From Alphaproteobacteria bacterium (lineage in GTDB: Bacteria > Pseudomonadota > Alphaproteobacteria > Caulobacterales > Maricaulaceae), in the NCBI GenBank assembly GCA_024742735.1, contig JANSXV010000005.1, positions 86,785 through 150,784 on the forward strand: a DNA stretch of 64,000 bases, in the 5' to 3' direction. The translations under genes and the position numbers were made by a program. Position 1 is the first letter of the stretch, and every line of letters begins with the position of its first letter. Under the pieces are notes generated by a model. That model had not been told where the DNA came from. It ran no database searches and was given only the letters and a program-made list of their open reading frames with translations. Positions 1 to 8,713 of the stretch are shown piece after piece.

Positions 1-117
1 CCATAGCGGCGCGCGCCGTCTATCGGTCAGCCCCCGATCCGGGCGCGGTGCGTGACGGCGGCGGCGTTCGATGAGCCGCGCCCCCCAGTCCGGCGCTCTT
101 CACCAAGGGGGCGCCTC

Positions 118-1107
118 ATGAGTGTAGCAGGCAGACCTGTGCGATGGGCCATTCTGGGCGCGGGCCGCATCGCCCATGCCTTCGCCGGCGATATCGCCCT
201 TGTCCCCGAGGCGCGATTACAAGCCGTGGCGGCGCGCGAGTTCGGCCGCGCGCGCGCATTCGCAGATCAATACCGCGCGCCCGACGCGTTCGGCGACTAT
301 GACTCCATGCTGGCGAGCCAGGATGTGGATGCGGTCTATATCGCCACGCCGCACAGTTTTCATTTTGAGCAGACCCGCGCCGCGTTGCGCGCCGGCAAGG
401 CTGTCCTGTGCGAAAAACCTCTGACGGTGACGCCGCAGGAGACCCGCATCCTGATCGAGGAGGCCTCGGCGGCGGGCGTGTTCCTGGCTGAGGCCATGTG
501 GACATGGACCCTGCCGGCGATCCAGCGGGCGGCGGCCTGGATCAAGGACGGCCGTATCGGCGAGGTTCGCCAGATCGACGCCCGGTTCGGCTTCACCGCC
601 AAGCGTGACCGGGAAGGCCGGCTGTTCAATCCCGCCCTGGCGGGCGGGGCGTTGCTGGATCTGGGCGTTTACCCTGTGGCGCTGAACCGCCTGATTCTGG
701 GCCGCGGCCCGGACACGGTGCGCGCCCTGGCCGGAAAGGCGGAGACCGGCGTCGAAGACCAGGTCGAGGCGATCTTTCAGACAGGGCCGGTGCTGACGAG
801 CCTGGGCTGTTCTTTCCTGGGCCAGCTGTCCAACACCGCCTTCATCACCGGAGACCGGGGCGCGATCCGCATTCCGCGCTTCTGGAGCACGACCGAGGCC
901 GAGCTGATCCAGGGCGGCAAGGTCGTTGAGCACTTCGAAGATGGCCGCAAAGGCCACGGCTTCGAGTTCGAGATCGCTGCGGCCACGCACGACATTCTGG
1001 CCGGGCGCACCGTTTCCAGCGTCGTTCCCCTTGCCGCGAGCCTGGGGTTTCAGGAAGACATGGACATGATCCGCACCGCCGCCGGGCTTCAGCCGCCCAT
1101 CGTGTAA
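118..1107 (+). CDS. Gfo/Idh/MocA-family NAD(P)-dependent oxidoreductase
   Basis: Predicted cytosolic NAD(P)-dependent dehydrogenase, 329 aa. The N-terminal Rossmann fold shows G14-A-G16-R-I-A19, and E99-K100-P101 is the family's catalytic/cofactor motif. The C-terminal half is the alpha/beta substrate domain. Overall it looks closest to dihydrodiol-dehydrogenase-like members; the substrate is unknown. An in-frame ATG 22 codons upstream (52) exists, but ATG 118 follows an AAGGGGG ribosome site at about 103-110 and starts right where family homology begins, so I prefer 118. The 3' end overlaps the convergent AbgT-like gene by 19 bp, with no room for a separate terminator. Confidence 0.85.
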   Translation: MSVAGRPVRWAILGAGRIAHAFAGDIALVPEARLQAVAAREFGRARAFADQYRAPDAFGDYDSMLASQDVDAVYIATPHSFHFEQTRAALRAGKAVLCEKPLTVTPQETRILIEEASAAGVFLAEAMWTWTLPAIQRAAAWIKDGRIGEVRQIDARFGFTAKRDREGRLFNPALAGGALLDLGVYPVALNRLILGRGPDTVRALAGKAETGVEDQVEAIFQTGPVLTSLGCSFLGQLSNTAFITGDRGAIRIPRFWSTTEAELIQGGKVVEHFEDGRKGHGFEFEIAAATHDILAGRTVSSVVPLAASLGFQEDMDMIRTAAGLQPPIV

Positions 1108-2681
1108 TAGGTCGGCGAGCCGGGCCCCACCGGAAGGCCGAGGATGAAGGTCCAGACGTAGAAGAAGATCGACCACAGGAAGAGGAAGGCGATCGAGTAG
1201 GGCAGCATCAGCGCGATCATGGTGCCCACGCCGAGATTTTTATCGTAGCGCGTCGCCCAGGCCAGGATCAGCCCGAAATAGCTCATCATCGGGGTGATGA
1301 TGTTGGTGGTGGAATCCCCGATCCGGTAGGCGGCCTGAATGGCTTCAGGCGAATAGCCGATAATCATCAGCATCGGCACGAAGATCGGGGCCGTCACCGC
1401 CCATTGCGCGGATGCCGAGCCGAGCGACAGATTGATCACCGCACACATCAGGATGAACAGGAAGAACAGGGCCGGACCTGTCAGGCCGGTGTCCTGCAGG
1501 AAGTTCGCTCCCGAGACCGCGGTGATCGCGCCCAGATTGGTCCAGCCGAAAAAGGCCACGAACTGGGCGGCGAAGAAGACCAGAACGATGTAGAGGCCCA
1601 GCGTGCTGAGCGCATGGGCCATGGCGTTGATGATGTCGCGATCGGTCTTCATCGTTCCTGTGGCGCGGCCATAGGCGTAGCCGAGCGCCACGAAGAAGAT
1701 CAGGATCCAGACCACGAAGCCGTCGAAGAAGGGGCTGTCGATCCGGTCGCCGGTTTCCGGGTTTCGAAGCACGCCCCAGTCCGGCGCCAGCGTCAGCGCC
1801 ATGACGCCGAGCACGCCAAGAAACGCCAGCCCGGCCCAGACCAGGCCTTTGCGCTCGTTCGCTTCCAGCGGCTTCATCATGGAGTCATCAAGGATCGACT
1901 CGTCCGCCCCGGATCGGTCGTATTTTCCGAGCCGCGGCTCGACGATGAGGATCGTGACGAGCGATCCCACGATCGTCACCAGGAAGGTCGAGGCGGCCAT
2001 GAAGTAGTAGTTCGCCGTCGCCACCACAGTGTATTCCGGGTCGATGAGCTGGGCGGCTTCTTCCGTGATCCCCGCCAGCAGCGGATCGATCGTTCCGATC
2101 AGAAGATTGGCGCTGTACCCACCGGACACGCCGGCGAACGCCGCCGCCATGCCTGCCAGCGGATGGCGGCCCAGCGCGTAGAAGATCGCTGCGGCCAGCG
2201 GCACCAGAACGACATAGCCCACTTCCGAAGCGGTGTTGGAGATCACCCCGGCGAAGACGATGGCCACCGTCACCAGGTGCTTGGGCGCGCCCAGAACCAT
2301 GGCGCGCACGGCCGCCGACAACAGGCCCGACCGCTCCGCCACGCCCACGCCAAGCATGGCGACCAGCACCACGCCGAGCGGCGCGAAGCCTGTGAAATTG
2401 TCGACCATGCCGGTGAAGATGCGCCGGAGGCCGTCGGCGTTGAGCAGGCTGACCGCCTCGATCATGCCGTTCTCGGCCACGCCTGTTGATCCGGCCGGGC
2501 GCGGATCCTCCACCGCCAGGCCCATCCACCCGAACAGGCCGGACAGAAGCACGATGCCGACGGCCAGCACGGCGAACAGCGTGACCGGATGGGGCAGCAG
2601 ATTGCCGAGCCATTCCACCCCGTCGAGGAACCGGCTGAATGCGTTGCGCTTCGCCGGCGCGGGGGTGTTCGGGTCGGCCAT
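1089..2681 (-). CDS. AbgT-family transporter
   Basis: Polytopic inner-membrane transporter of 530 aa, close to the 510-aa E. coli AbgT (p-aminobenzoyl-glutamate uptake). The N-terminus reads FLDGVEWLGNLLPHPVTLF, characteristic of the family, and about a dozen hydrophobic segments follow. Conserved-looking stretches include NLLIGTIDPLLAGITEEAA and a C-terminal region with DSTTNIITPMMSYF. Other family members have been reported as sulfonamide efflux pumps, so the natural substrate is open. The ATG at 2681 has only a weak upstream purine run. It is divergent from the epimerase gene across a 212-bp intergenic region. Confidence 0.85.
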   Translation of the reverse strand: MADPNTPAPAKRNAFSRFLDGVEWLGNLLPHPVTLFAVLAVGIVLLSGLFGWMGLAVEDPRPAGSTGVAENGMIEAVSLLNADGLRRIFTGMVDNFTGFAPLGVVLVAMLGVGVAERSGLLSAAVRAMVLGAPKHLVTVAIVFAGVISNTASEVGYVVLVPLAAAIFYALGRHPLAGMAAAFAGVSGGYSANLLIGTIDPLLAGITEEAAQLIDPEYTVVATANYYFMAASTFLVTIVGSLVTILIVEPRLGKYDRSGADESILDDSMMKPLEANERKGLVWAGLAFLGVLGVMALTLAPDWGVLRNPETGDRIDSPFFDGFVVWILIFFVALGYAYGRATGTMKTDRDIINAMAHALSTLGLYIVLVFFAAQFVAFFGWTNLGAITAVSGANFLQDTGLTGPALFFLFILMCAVINLSLGSASAQWAVTAPIFVPMLMIIGYSPEAIQAAYRIGDSTTNIITPMMSYFGLILAWATRYDKNLGVGTMIALMLPYSIAFLFLWSIFFYVWTFILGLPVGPGSPTYYTMGG

Positions 2682-2893
2682 GGTGAATCCGGATGTTGGA
2701 GGGTTGAGAGGCGGGCCGGACAGTCAGGCGGTAACCGCCCTGAAAATCAACCTTATACACAATGTGGACATGAACCGCTGGTGAGCGCGGCGCCCGGCAC
2801 TGTCATGAGGGCTGATCATCGCGCGCGATGCAGTCTAGGATGCGCGCCGTTCGATACCGAGCGCGCACGCGCACAGCATGGACACGAGGCTCT

Positions 2894-3877
2894 ATGACGT
2901 CGCCCATCCTCGTCACCGGCGCGGCCGGCTTCATCGGAATGCACGTGGCCGAGCGCCTGCTCGACCAGGGCCGTCCGGTCGTGGGCGTGGACTGCTTCAA
3001 CGCCTATTACGATCCCTCGCTCAAGGAAGCGCGCGCCGCCCGGCTCGAAGGCCGAACGGGCTTCGATATGGTGCGCGCCGATATCGCCGAGCCGGAGGCC
3101 ATGGCCGAGCTGGTTCGGTCACGCGGCGTGAAGCGGATCATTCACCTCGCAGCCCAGGCCGGAGTCCGGTACTCGCTGGAGAACCCGTTCGCCTATGAGC
3201 GCTCGAACCTGGCCGGCCATCTCTCCATTCTGGAAGCGGCCCGCCATAACGGCGTCGAGCATCTGGTCTACGCCTCGTCCAGCTCGGTCTATGGCGCACG
3301 GCCGCTGACCGACGCCGGCTTCCGGGAAGATGACCCGACGGTGTCCCCCGTCTCGCTCTACGCCGCGACCAAGCGGTCCTGCGAGCTCCTCAGCGCCAGT
3401 TACGCCCACCTCTATCAGATCCCCCAATCGGGCCTTCGGATCTTCACCGTCTATGGTCCCATGGGGCGGCCGGACATGGCCTATTTCAAATTCACCAACG
3501 CCATCGCCCGCGGCGAGCCCATCGAAGTCTATGGCCAGGGCCAGATGGCGCGGGACTTTACGTATATCGACGACATCATCGACGGCGTCGTCGCCCTGAT
3601 CGATGCGCCGCCGCAGAACGGCGGCCATGAGATGTACAATATCGGCGACAGCCGCCCCATCGGCCTTATGGACATGATCTCCACGCTGGAAGCCTGCCTC
3701 GGCGTCACCGCGCAGAAGATCATGAAGCCCATGCAGCCCGGCGACGTGCCGGCGACCTATGCCGACATCTCCAAGCTGAACGCCCGCATCGGCTTCAAGC
3801 CCAAGGTCATGCTGGAGGACGGGCTGGAACGGTTCGCGGCCTGGTGGAAGGACTTCTACGGCGACCTCGCCGCCTGA
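2894..3877 (+). CDS. NAD-dependent epimerase, UDP-glucuronate 4-epimerase-like
   Basis: Extended short-chain dehydrogenase of 327 aa. G9-A-A-G12-F-I-G15 binds NAD; S130, Y156 and K160 form the catalytic set (YAATK). The stretches HLAAQAGVRYSLENP and RDFTYIDDI resemble CapI/LpsL enzymes that convert UDP-glucuronate to UDP-galacturonate for lipopolysaccharide or capsule. In-frame codons reach back to 2828, but ATG 2894 has a CGAGG site upstream and begins exactly at the Rossmann strand. The convergent sugar-transferase gene ends 9 bp away, supporting a surface-polysaccharide role. Substrate specificity is inferred from similarity only. Confidence 0.83.
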   Translation: MTSPILVTGAAGFIGMHVAERLLDQGRPVVGVDCFNAYYDPSLKEARAARLEGRTGFDMVRADIAEPEAMAELVRSRGVKRIIHLAAQAGVRYSLENPFAYERSNLAGHLSILEAARHNGVEHLVYASSSSVYGARPLTDAGFREDDPTVSPVSLYAATKRSCELLSASYAHLYQIPQSGLRIFTVYGPMGRPDMAYFKFTNAIARGEPIEVYGQGQMARDFTYIDDIIDGVVALIDAPPQNGGHEMYNIGDSRPIGLMDMISTLEACLGVTAQKIMKPMQPGDVPATYADISKLNARIGFKPKVMLEDGLERFAAWWKDFYGDLAA

Positions 3878-3886
3878 CAGCCCGAC

Positions 3887-5314
3887 TCACCGCCCGCTGC
3901 TGGCGACCAGTTCGCGCAGGGTCCGCACCAGGATCACGAAGTCCCGCCACAGCGACCAGTTGCGCACATACCAGGCGTCCAGACGGGCGCGCTCGGCGAA
4001 GGTGGTGGCGTTGCGGCCATTGGTCTGCCACAGCCCGGTGATGCCGGGGCGCATGCGGATATAGGCCGCCAGCCGCTCTCCGTACTCACCGGTCTGGGTG
4101 TCCATCATGGGGCGCGGGCCGACCAGGCTCATGTCCCCGCGCAGCACGTTGATCAGCTGGGGCAGCTCATCGAGATTGAGCTTGCGGATGATCCTGCCCA
4201 CCGGCGTGATGCGCGGGTCGTGGGTCAGCTTCTGATAGGCGCGCCATTCCTCGGCGGCGTCCCTGTCCGCCTTCAGCAGCGCCTCAAGGCGCACATCGGC
4301 GTCCAGCACCATGGAGCGCAGCTTCAGGCACTGGAAGATGCGCCCGCCCTTGCCGATGCGCGGCTGGCGGTAAATCGCCGGTCCGCCGTCGGACCGGATC
4401 GCGAGCATCAGAAGCGCCAGCACCGGCGACAGCGCCAGCACGGCCAGGCCGGCCACGGCGACATCAAAAGCGCGCTTCACCATGACGGCCAGCGGCCGGC
4501 CCAGCGGATCGCGAACTTCCATCAGGGCCACGTCCTCGGGCGGGAAATCCAGGACCTCCGCCTCATTCGGCAGGCGGCCGATCTGGGGCGACAGCATGAA
4601 GGGCGTGCCGGTCATCACCAGCTGATCGATCACAGCCTGCTGGAGGGGGTCGCCGGCCGACGGCGCGTAGATGACAGCCTGGCCGTCATTGACCGCACGG
4701 CGCATGGCCTGAACCAGCGCTTCAGCGGTCATGGCGTTGACGGCGACCACCCGGTCGAGGCGCGCGCCAATCTCGTCGCGCTTGGTGATGAAATCCCCGA
4801 CCTCTTCGGCGCGGCTGGCGCAGGTGAACACGACCGAGGGCATGGACCATGCGCCGGTCGCACGCAGGATGTCGCGCGCCGCCATCCGACCGAGCATGAC
4901 CAGGACCGGCAGGAGCGCCCAGTAGGACAGAGTCAGAAGGCGCGAGCCGACCTCCACAAAGGCGAACTGAACGGTCGCGGCGCATAGCGCGCCGATCACG
5001 GCGCCGCCCATGACCGCCTTGAGCTGATCGGCGAGCGCCTGTCGCCGGTGATAGTGACCCTCGGCGCGGTACCAGAACAGGACACAGACCGTGAGCACGG
5101 TGATGATCGTCAGGTGCAGGCGAAAGCCCGGGTCGGTCAGCGCGATGACCGGCTCGCCGAGCTGGGCGCGGATCAGATTGGTGCCGATCAGGGACACAGA
5201 AGCGGCGGCCAGAGCCGCGGCGACGTCGGCGGCCAGCGTCGCAACCCCTTTCAGGCTCGACCCGGCATGGGTCGCGCTCGCCTGAAGCTTTGCAGCCTGA
5301 TCGTAATGCACCAT
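3887..5314 (-). CDS. Polyprenyl-phosphate sugar-phosphate transferase (exopolysaccharide initiation)
   Basis: Inner-membrane enzyme that would place the first sugar-phosphate on undecaprenyl phosphate. The N-terminal half (about residues 25-170) holds four to five membrane spans, then a CoA-binding-like linker. The C-terminal third is the bacterial sugar transferase domain: KRAFDVAVAG, then KLRSM, then DELPQLINVLRGDMSLVGPRP and RPGITGLWQTNGR. Length is about 475 aa from ATG 5314, preceded by GAGGGACAAGGG; an upstream in-frame start at 5401 would add 29 low-complexity residues. WbaP/WcaJ/ExoY-like family; the donor sugar cannot be read. Confidence 0.88.
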   Translation of the reverse strand: MVHYDQAAKLQASATHAGSSLKGVATLAADVAAALAAASVSLIGTNLIRAQLGEPVIALTDPGFRLHLTIITVLTVCVLFWYRAEGHYHRRQALADQLKAVMGGAVIGALCAATVQFAFVEVGSRLLTLSYWALLPVLVMLGRMAARDILRATGAWSMPSVVFTCASRAEEVGDFITKRDEIGARLDRVVAVNAMTAEALVQAMRRAVNDGQAVIYAPSAGDPLQQAVIDQLVMTGTPFMLSPQIGRLPNEAEVLDFPPEDVALMEVRDPLGRPLAVMVKRAFDVAVAGLAVLALSPVLALLMLAIRSDGGPAIYRQPRIGKGGRIFQCLKLRSMVLDADVRLEALLKADRDAAEEWRAYQKLTHDPRITPVGRIIRKLNLDELPQLINVLRGDMSLVGPRPMMDTQTGEYGERLAAYIRMRPGITGLWQTNGRNATTFAERARLDAWYVRNWSLWRDFVILVRTLRELVASSGR

Positions 5315-5668
5315 GGCGGCCCTTGTCCCTCGTGGACGTCCCGCAGCGGGACGCCTCACGGGCGCACACGCAAGAGCGGGGCCGGTGGCGAGTTGGATCA
5401 CAGGGCGAAAGGCCCGGCTGCCCGGACGAGCATCGTCAGTCGGCGCAGATGAGGACGGACTGGCCCTGGCGGAGAGGGAGGAAATTGATAGGTAGTGAAG
5501 TTCAATCTGGAACGATTACAGCGACACATTGGAAAGTATCCGCTTTCCCGCCTACGCTCTCAGCTAAAACTGTGGGGATTAATCCAGCTTGTGACGTGAC
5601 CCTCTGCTTTTATCCAGCCGAAGCGAGAGTCAGGGGGCAGAGCACTCTTTCTTGATTGAGGTGGGCGG
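5315..5668. other. Non-coding stretch between two minus-strand genes
   Basis: About 350 bp without a supportable gene. It includes a perfect 10-bp palindrome GGATTAATCC at 5576-5585 and drops in GC toward the sulfotransferase gene. No clear promoter with both boxes, no terminator with a T run, and no RNA gene was seen. Confidence 0.5.
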
Positions 5669-6328
5669 TCATGGCGTAATGGTCGAGCGTTCCGGTGCAA
5701 GCGAGTCGAATCGATAGCCGAACAACCCGATGTCCGGCTCAAATAGCTCAGCGACTAAATCAACGCACTCAGACGTGGTGTAATATCTCTGCCAGCCCTC
5801 ACGCGGAGAGCTGTTGAGCTGGGGCAGGTCCGTCGGCTCCAGACCGATCCGCCGAAGCACCGCAGGCAGGCGCGCGGCGAGACACTCCACCGGAATGATG
5901 TCATCAACCAATTGTTGTCCACTTTCGCTGAACGCTATCTGCGCGATGTCGAAGCCATGCTGCCCCTCACGCGGTGGCATGACGGTTTCGCGAAGATAAT
6001 CAGAGAAGTATCTTATAAAATCTTGGAAATTACCGGTGCGTTGGGCTAACGCCGCCCAGATCGAGCGCGGCTGACGGTTCGCGAACACCCAGAATGACAC
6101 CATCCGGTCCCACGGGTGCCGGACCGTGGTGAGCGAGTTGTATTCAAACCAATCCCAGCCGCTTTCGTCGAAGTGACGCTTTAGACGGCGCGCTGTGACG
6201 TGGCTGTTATAGGGAAAATCCTTACGCCCGCGAATAGTCGAATAAGGGTCCAGCAAGTGACGCAGGCTCTGGCTCGCGCACTTGGGGTTCGCGATAAGGA
6301 TAAACTTATGGCGGTGCGAAATGCGCAT
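5669..6328 (-). CDS. Sulfotransferase-family protein
   Basis: Putative PAPS-dependent sulfotransferase, 219 aa. The N-terminus reads HKFILIANPKCASQSLRHLL, matching the 5'-phosphosulfate loop of the Sulfotransfer_2 type (K16, S19). VRHPWDRMVSFW in the middle fits the 3'-phosphate-binding segment. ATG 6328 is preferred; an in-frame start at 6379 would add 17 residues with no match to the family. It lies beside polysaccharide-initiation genes, so sulfation of an exopolysaccharide or a carbohydrate is the reasonable guess. GC is visibly lower than in the neighbouring genes, suggesting separate acquisition. The acceptor is unknown. Confidence 0.72.
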   Translation of the reverse strand: MRISHRHKFILIANPKCASQSLRHLLDPYSTIRGRKDFPYNSHVTARRLKRHFDESGWDWFEYNSLTTVRHPWDRMVSFWVFANRQPRSIWAALAQRTGNFQDFIRYFSDYLRETVMPPREGQHGFDIAQIAFSESGQQLVDDIIPVECLAARLPAVLRRIGLEPTDLPQLNSSPREGWQRYYTTSECVDLVAELFEPDIGLFGYRFDSLAPERSTITP

Positions 6329-6379
6329 AGCCACAAGACCATAGCAATAAACCGACCAACGCGCAGCCTCCATTGGCAT

Positions 6380-6722
6380 CGCCGGTCTGCGGCTTAGGAC
6401 GCAGGCGTAGAGCAGAAACGCTGGTGACCTGAGCCCCGCGTCGCCCGTCCTTCAGGCGAGGGTGACGTTGATTTTCGAACGATGGCGGCGGAGTTTGTAA
6501 GGCTAGAACTTCGGAGACGGCTATTTGCTAGGTTAGGGATGGTGAGGCCGGTTGCTGTATCGGGTTCCCTAACCCTGATGGAGCCAAACTGAGTTAAAGG
6601 GGGGGAGCTGGGGGTCGAAAATCGAGAGCCTTTCCAGATCGCGCAATATGTTAGGCAAAATGTTGGGTGAGATAAAGCCGGTATTGAAAACGCCTTCCTA
6701 TCCAGATGGATAGCGAAGCAAA
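6380..6722. other. Non-coding stretch left of the integrative element
   Basis: No gene is supportable. It holds a perfect 9-bp inverted repeat, GGTTAGGGA at 6531-6539 with TCCCTAACC at 6566-6574 (26-nt loop). Next to the element border is a 6-bp hairpin (CTATCC 6698-6703, GGATAG 6708-6713). If the element were removed, the second hairpin would lie just after the 3' end of tRNA-Ser on the minus strand, where a tRNA terminator is expected. Confidence 0.45.
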
Positions 6723-6739
6723 TGGCGGAGAGGGAGGGA
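6723..6739 (+). repeat. Left attachment-site repeat (att core copy)
   Basis: Seventeen bases identical to the tRNA-Ser 3' end at 28315-28331, same orientation. Identity stops exactly after 6739 (GGGG here, TTCG in the tRNA). This marks the far boundary of the integrative element. Confidence 0.8.
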
Positions 6740-6811
6740 GGGGAAGCTCAAGACCGATCTCCTTGTAACATATTGAAATTGTTGCAGAGGGATCAGAAGG
6801 GTCAAGGGAAA

Positions 6812-6844
6812 TTGGAACAGTGGATAGGGACGATGTTGGAACAG
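6812..6844 (+). repeat. TTGGAACAG direct repeats, candidate integrase arm sites (left)
   Basis: Two exact copies of TTGGAACAG at 6812-6820 and 6836-6844, starting 73 bp inside the left att core. The same word occurs near the right end. Arm-type binding by the recombinase is inferred from position and repetition. Confidence 0.5.
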
Positions 6845-6845
6845 T

Positions 6846-7490
6846 CTATCGATGAACTGAGGCGTCTCCACATTCCACAATAAGATAGCGAAATAACCCG
6901 AAGCTCTTGTCTGCCGTTCCGTAATCCCGCCACGCAATTTCGTATCGCCCCTCCAGGCTAAGCGGTGCCTCCCGGTTCTTCATCGAACCAGCCCCTGTAG
7001 CCTCCGACCAAGCCAATGCGCCGGAAACCACTCGACCTTCTTTAATCGAGAAGTCAGCGTCATTCGTGCCCGCAAGCTTTGGTCCAGCCCAATAGGCAGG
7101 ATCGTTCGTAAGGGCCACCACGGCTGCGTAATCAACCTCGGTGGCCCGCATTTTCTCCATCCGGGAGACATCCTTCAGGACGTCATAGCGTCGAACATCA
7201 TGTGCGCTGTGGTTCTTTAGGTTGAATTGCTCACCGTGCACTTCTCCCGACGCTTTCCGGGTTAAGTACTTAAGCTCTATCGCCGCCGTTCCGTTAGGAG
7301 TGCCGACCCAAATATCGACCGCAGCGTTGCCCAGAACACGGATCGGGCGTTCTAATCGCACCACGAAGTGAGGCCAAATATTTGTTATCTGCTGTGCAAC
7401 CGCATGCTGAAAGTCGGCCTCGGAATGGAATACTGGCCTTTTTTCCGCGAGCAAAGAAAGGGCGTTCGGTATATTTATGACCTTATCCAA
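6846..7490 (-). CDS. PD-(D/E)XK nuclease-like protein
   Basis: 214 aa, last gene of the nine-gene operon. Residues E24, D59 (AVDIWV) and E72-L-K74 (AAIELKY) form a credible PD-(D/E)XK active site of restriction-type nucleases. The rest is unrecognised. The start is probably TTG 7490: an in-frame TGA lies immediately upstream, so no earlier start exists, and TGGGGT sits about 9 nt before it. The gap to the preceding metallo-beta-lactamase-fold gene is 32 bp. Nuclease activity is inferred from the motif alone. The context of DNA-modifying and DNA-cleaving enzymes supports a defence role. Confidence 0.62.
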   Translation of the reverse strand: MDKVINIPNALSLLAEKRPVFHSEADFQHAVAQQITNIWPHFVVRLERPIRVLGNAAVDIWVGTPNGTAAIELKYLTRKASGEVHGEQFNLKNHSAHDVRRYDVLKDVSRMEKMRATEVDYAAVVALTNDPAYWAGPKLAGTNDADFSIKEGRVVSGALAWSEATGAGSMKNREAPLSLEGRYEIAWRDYGTADKSFGLFRYLIVECGDASVHR

Positions 7491-7522
7491 TCAGCCATAC
7501 CCCACAGCATACTCGGTCATTA

Positions 7523-8713
7523 TCATCGCTCGAAATATGTTGTGACTAACCTGGTCGAGCCATCTTCGGACACTTGATGCGGATCGCGACCAAAAACACG
7601 TCGATAGTCAGCCTTCGTTGATGCGTCGGGGTGTTCATATTTGTTGTTTGTTGACGCGGCAGCAAATCCGATAGGTCGGCCGCCAATTCGTTGAAACAAC
7701 CGCAGATCGCCGCTGGAGCTTGACCCATGATGTGGCAGCTGAAACACATCAAGGTCCGGAAGCACTCCTGCATAACGAGATAGAAAGGCGTTCCGTCGAC
7801 GCGTTCGAACGAGGTTTGCGTCGCCGGTCAGCAGCCAACCGCCTGCGACCTCCGACCAGTGAACTGCTTCCCCTATCTCAAACCACGAAACACTGCGAAG
7901 ACTGGAGGGGCGCTCAGGGCCCGCGTAAACAGACATCGAAACCAAATTGTGATCGCTGCTCCAAATTGCGTCATACGCTGCTCGAAGCTTTTCCCGCCCT
8001 GCGCTGGACCGAGCTGCTTCCGCGTAATGCCGGTATGCGTCTTTGCGGCCAAATTCCGTGTGGAGAGAGGCTCGAAATCGTTGGAGCTGAACCGATGATG
8101 GCTTGTAAGCTTGCGGCCAAAACACCCAATAAGAATGGCTGTTTGGAAGCCGGCAGTAGGCGTCCTGACGCCCCACGCCAACAGTACTCTTCTCATTTGA
8201 TGCACGATGATCCGCACTAATTAACCCAGACCATTTATGTTTTGATGGGTCTCTGGGCCGAAGGTCAGGCGGCTCTTCTCGACCTTCTGGCTCGCTATCG
8301 GGATCATCTGCGCTAACGAACCGAATTCTTTCCACCCCTCGGTCCACAAACCATTTGGCTGGGTCATCTAGAAAATCTCGAAAGGTCGTTCGAAGAACGC
8401 CTCTGGCTGCCTCTCGGGCCAGCATTAATATACGTTCCCTTTGCCCTAGATACGGCAACACCACTTCGGTCACTCTAATTTCCGAAAGCAGAGCATCAAC
8501 CCCGTTCACATGGTCAGCATGCAAATGGCTTAGGAACAGCACATCAACATCGCCACCTTGGGCGTGCAGGCGAATTTCATCTTGCAAGGGCCGTTGATCG
8601 TCAGAGCCGCAGTCATAAACCCAGCGGAAGGGGCCTCGGTCTGTTTCGACCCATCCAATCGTGAAACCACCTTGACCGACTGGGCATTGCTCAATTTGCG
8701 CCAATCGCTTCAT
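7523..8713 (-). CDS. Metallo-beta-lactamase-fold hydrolase, ComEC C-domain-like
   Basis: 396 aa, predicted soluble. H63-L-H65-A-D67-H68 is the HxHxDH metal-binding motif. Near residue 330, FQLPHHGSSSS matches the PHHGS signature of the hydrolase domain of ComEC/Rec2-type and related DNA-associated proteins. No membrane segments, so it is a stand-alone hydrolase. Its start overlaps the end of the GIY-YIG gene by 4 bp (ATGA), showing translational coupling. Family members act on nucleic acid or nucleotide phosphoesters; the substrate here is unknown. Third-to-last gene products of the operon are all hydrolase-like, so a nucleic-acid target is likely. Confidence 0.75.
   Translation of the reverse strand: MKRLAQIEQCPVGQGGFTIGWVETDRGPFRWVYDCGSDDQRPLQDEIRLHAQGGDVDVLFLSHLHADHVNGVDALLSEIRVTEVVLPYLGQRERILMLAREAARGVLRTTFRDFLDDPAKWFVDRGVERIRFVSADDPDSEPEGREEPPDLRPRDPSKHKWSGLISADHRASNEKSTVGVGRQDAYCRLPNSHSYWVFWPQAYKPSSVQLQRFRASLHTEFGRKDAYRHYAEAARSSAGREKLRAAYDAIWSSDHNLVSMSVYAGPERPSSLRSVSWFEIGEAVHWSEVAGGWLLTGDANLVRTRRRNAFLSRYAGVLPDLDVFQLPHHGSSSSGDLRLFQRIGGRPIGFAAASTNNKYEHPDASTKADYRRVFGRDPHQVSEDGSTRLVTTYFER

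Noticed and set aside
2682..2893. Promoter pair in the AbgT-epimerase intergenic region
   Set aside because: TATACA/TATAAG-like words occur near 2754-2760 but no matching -35 at proper spacing on either strand.
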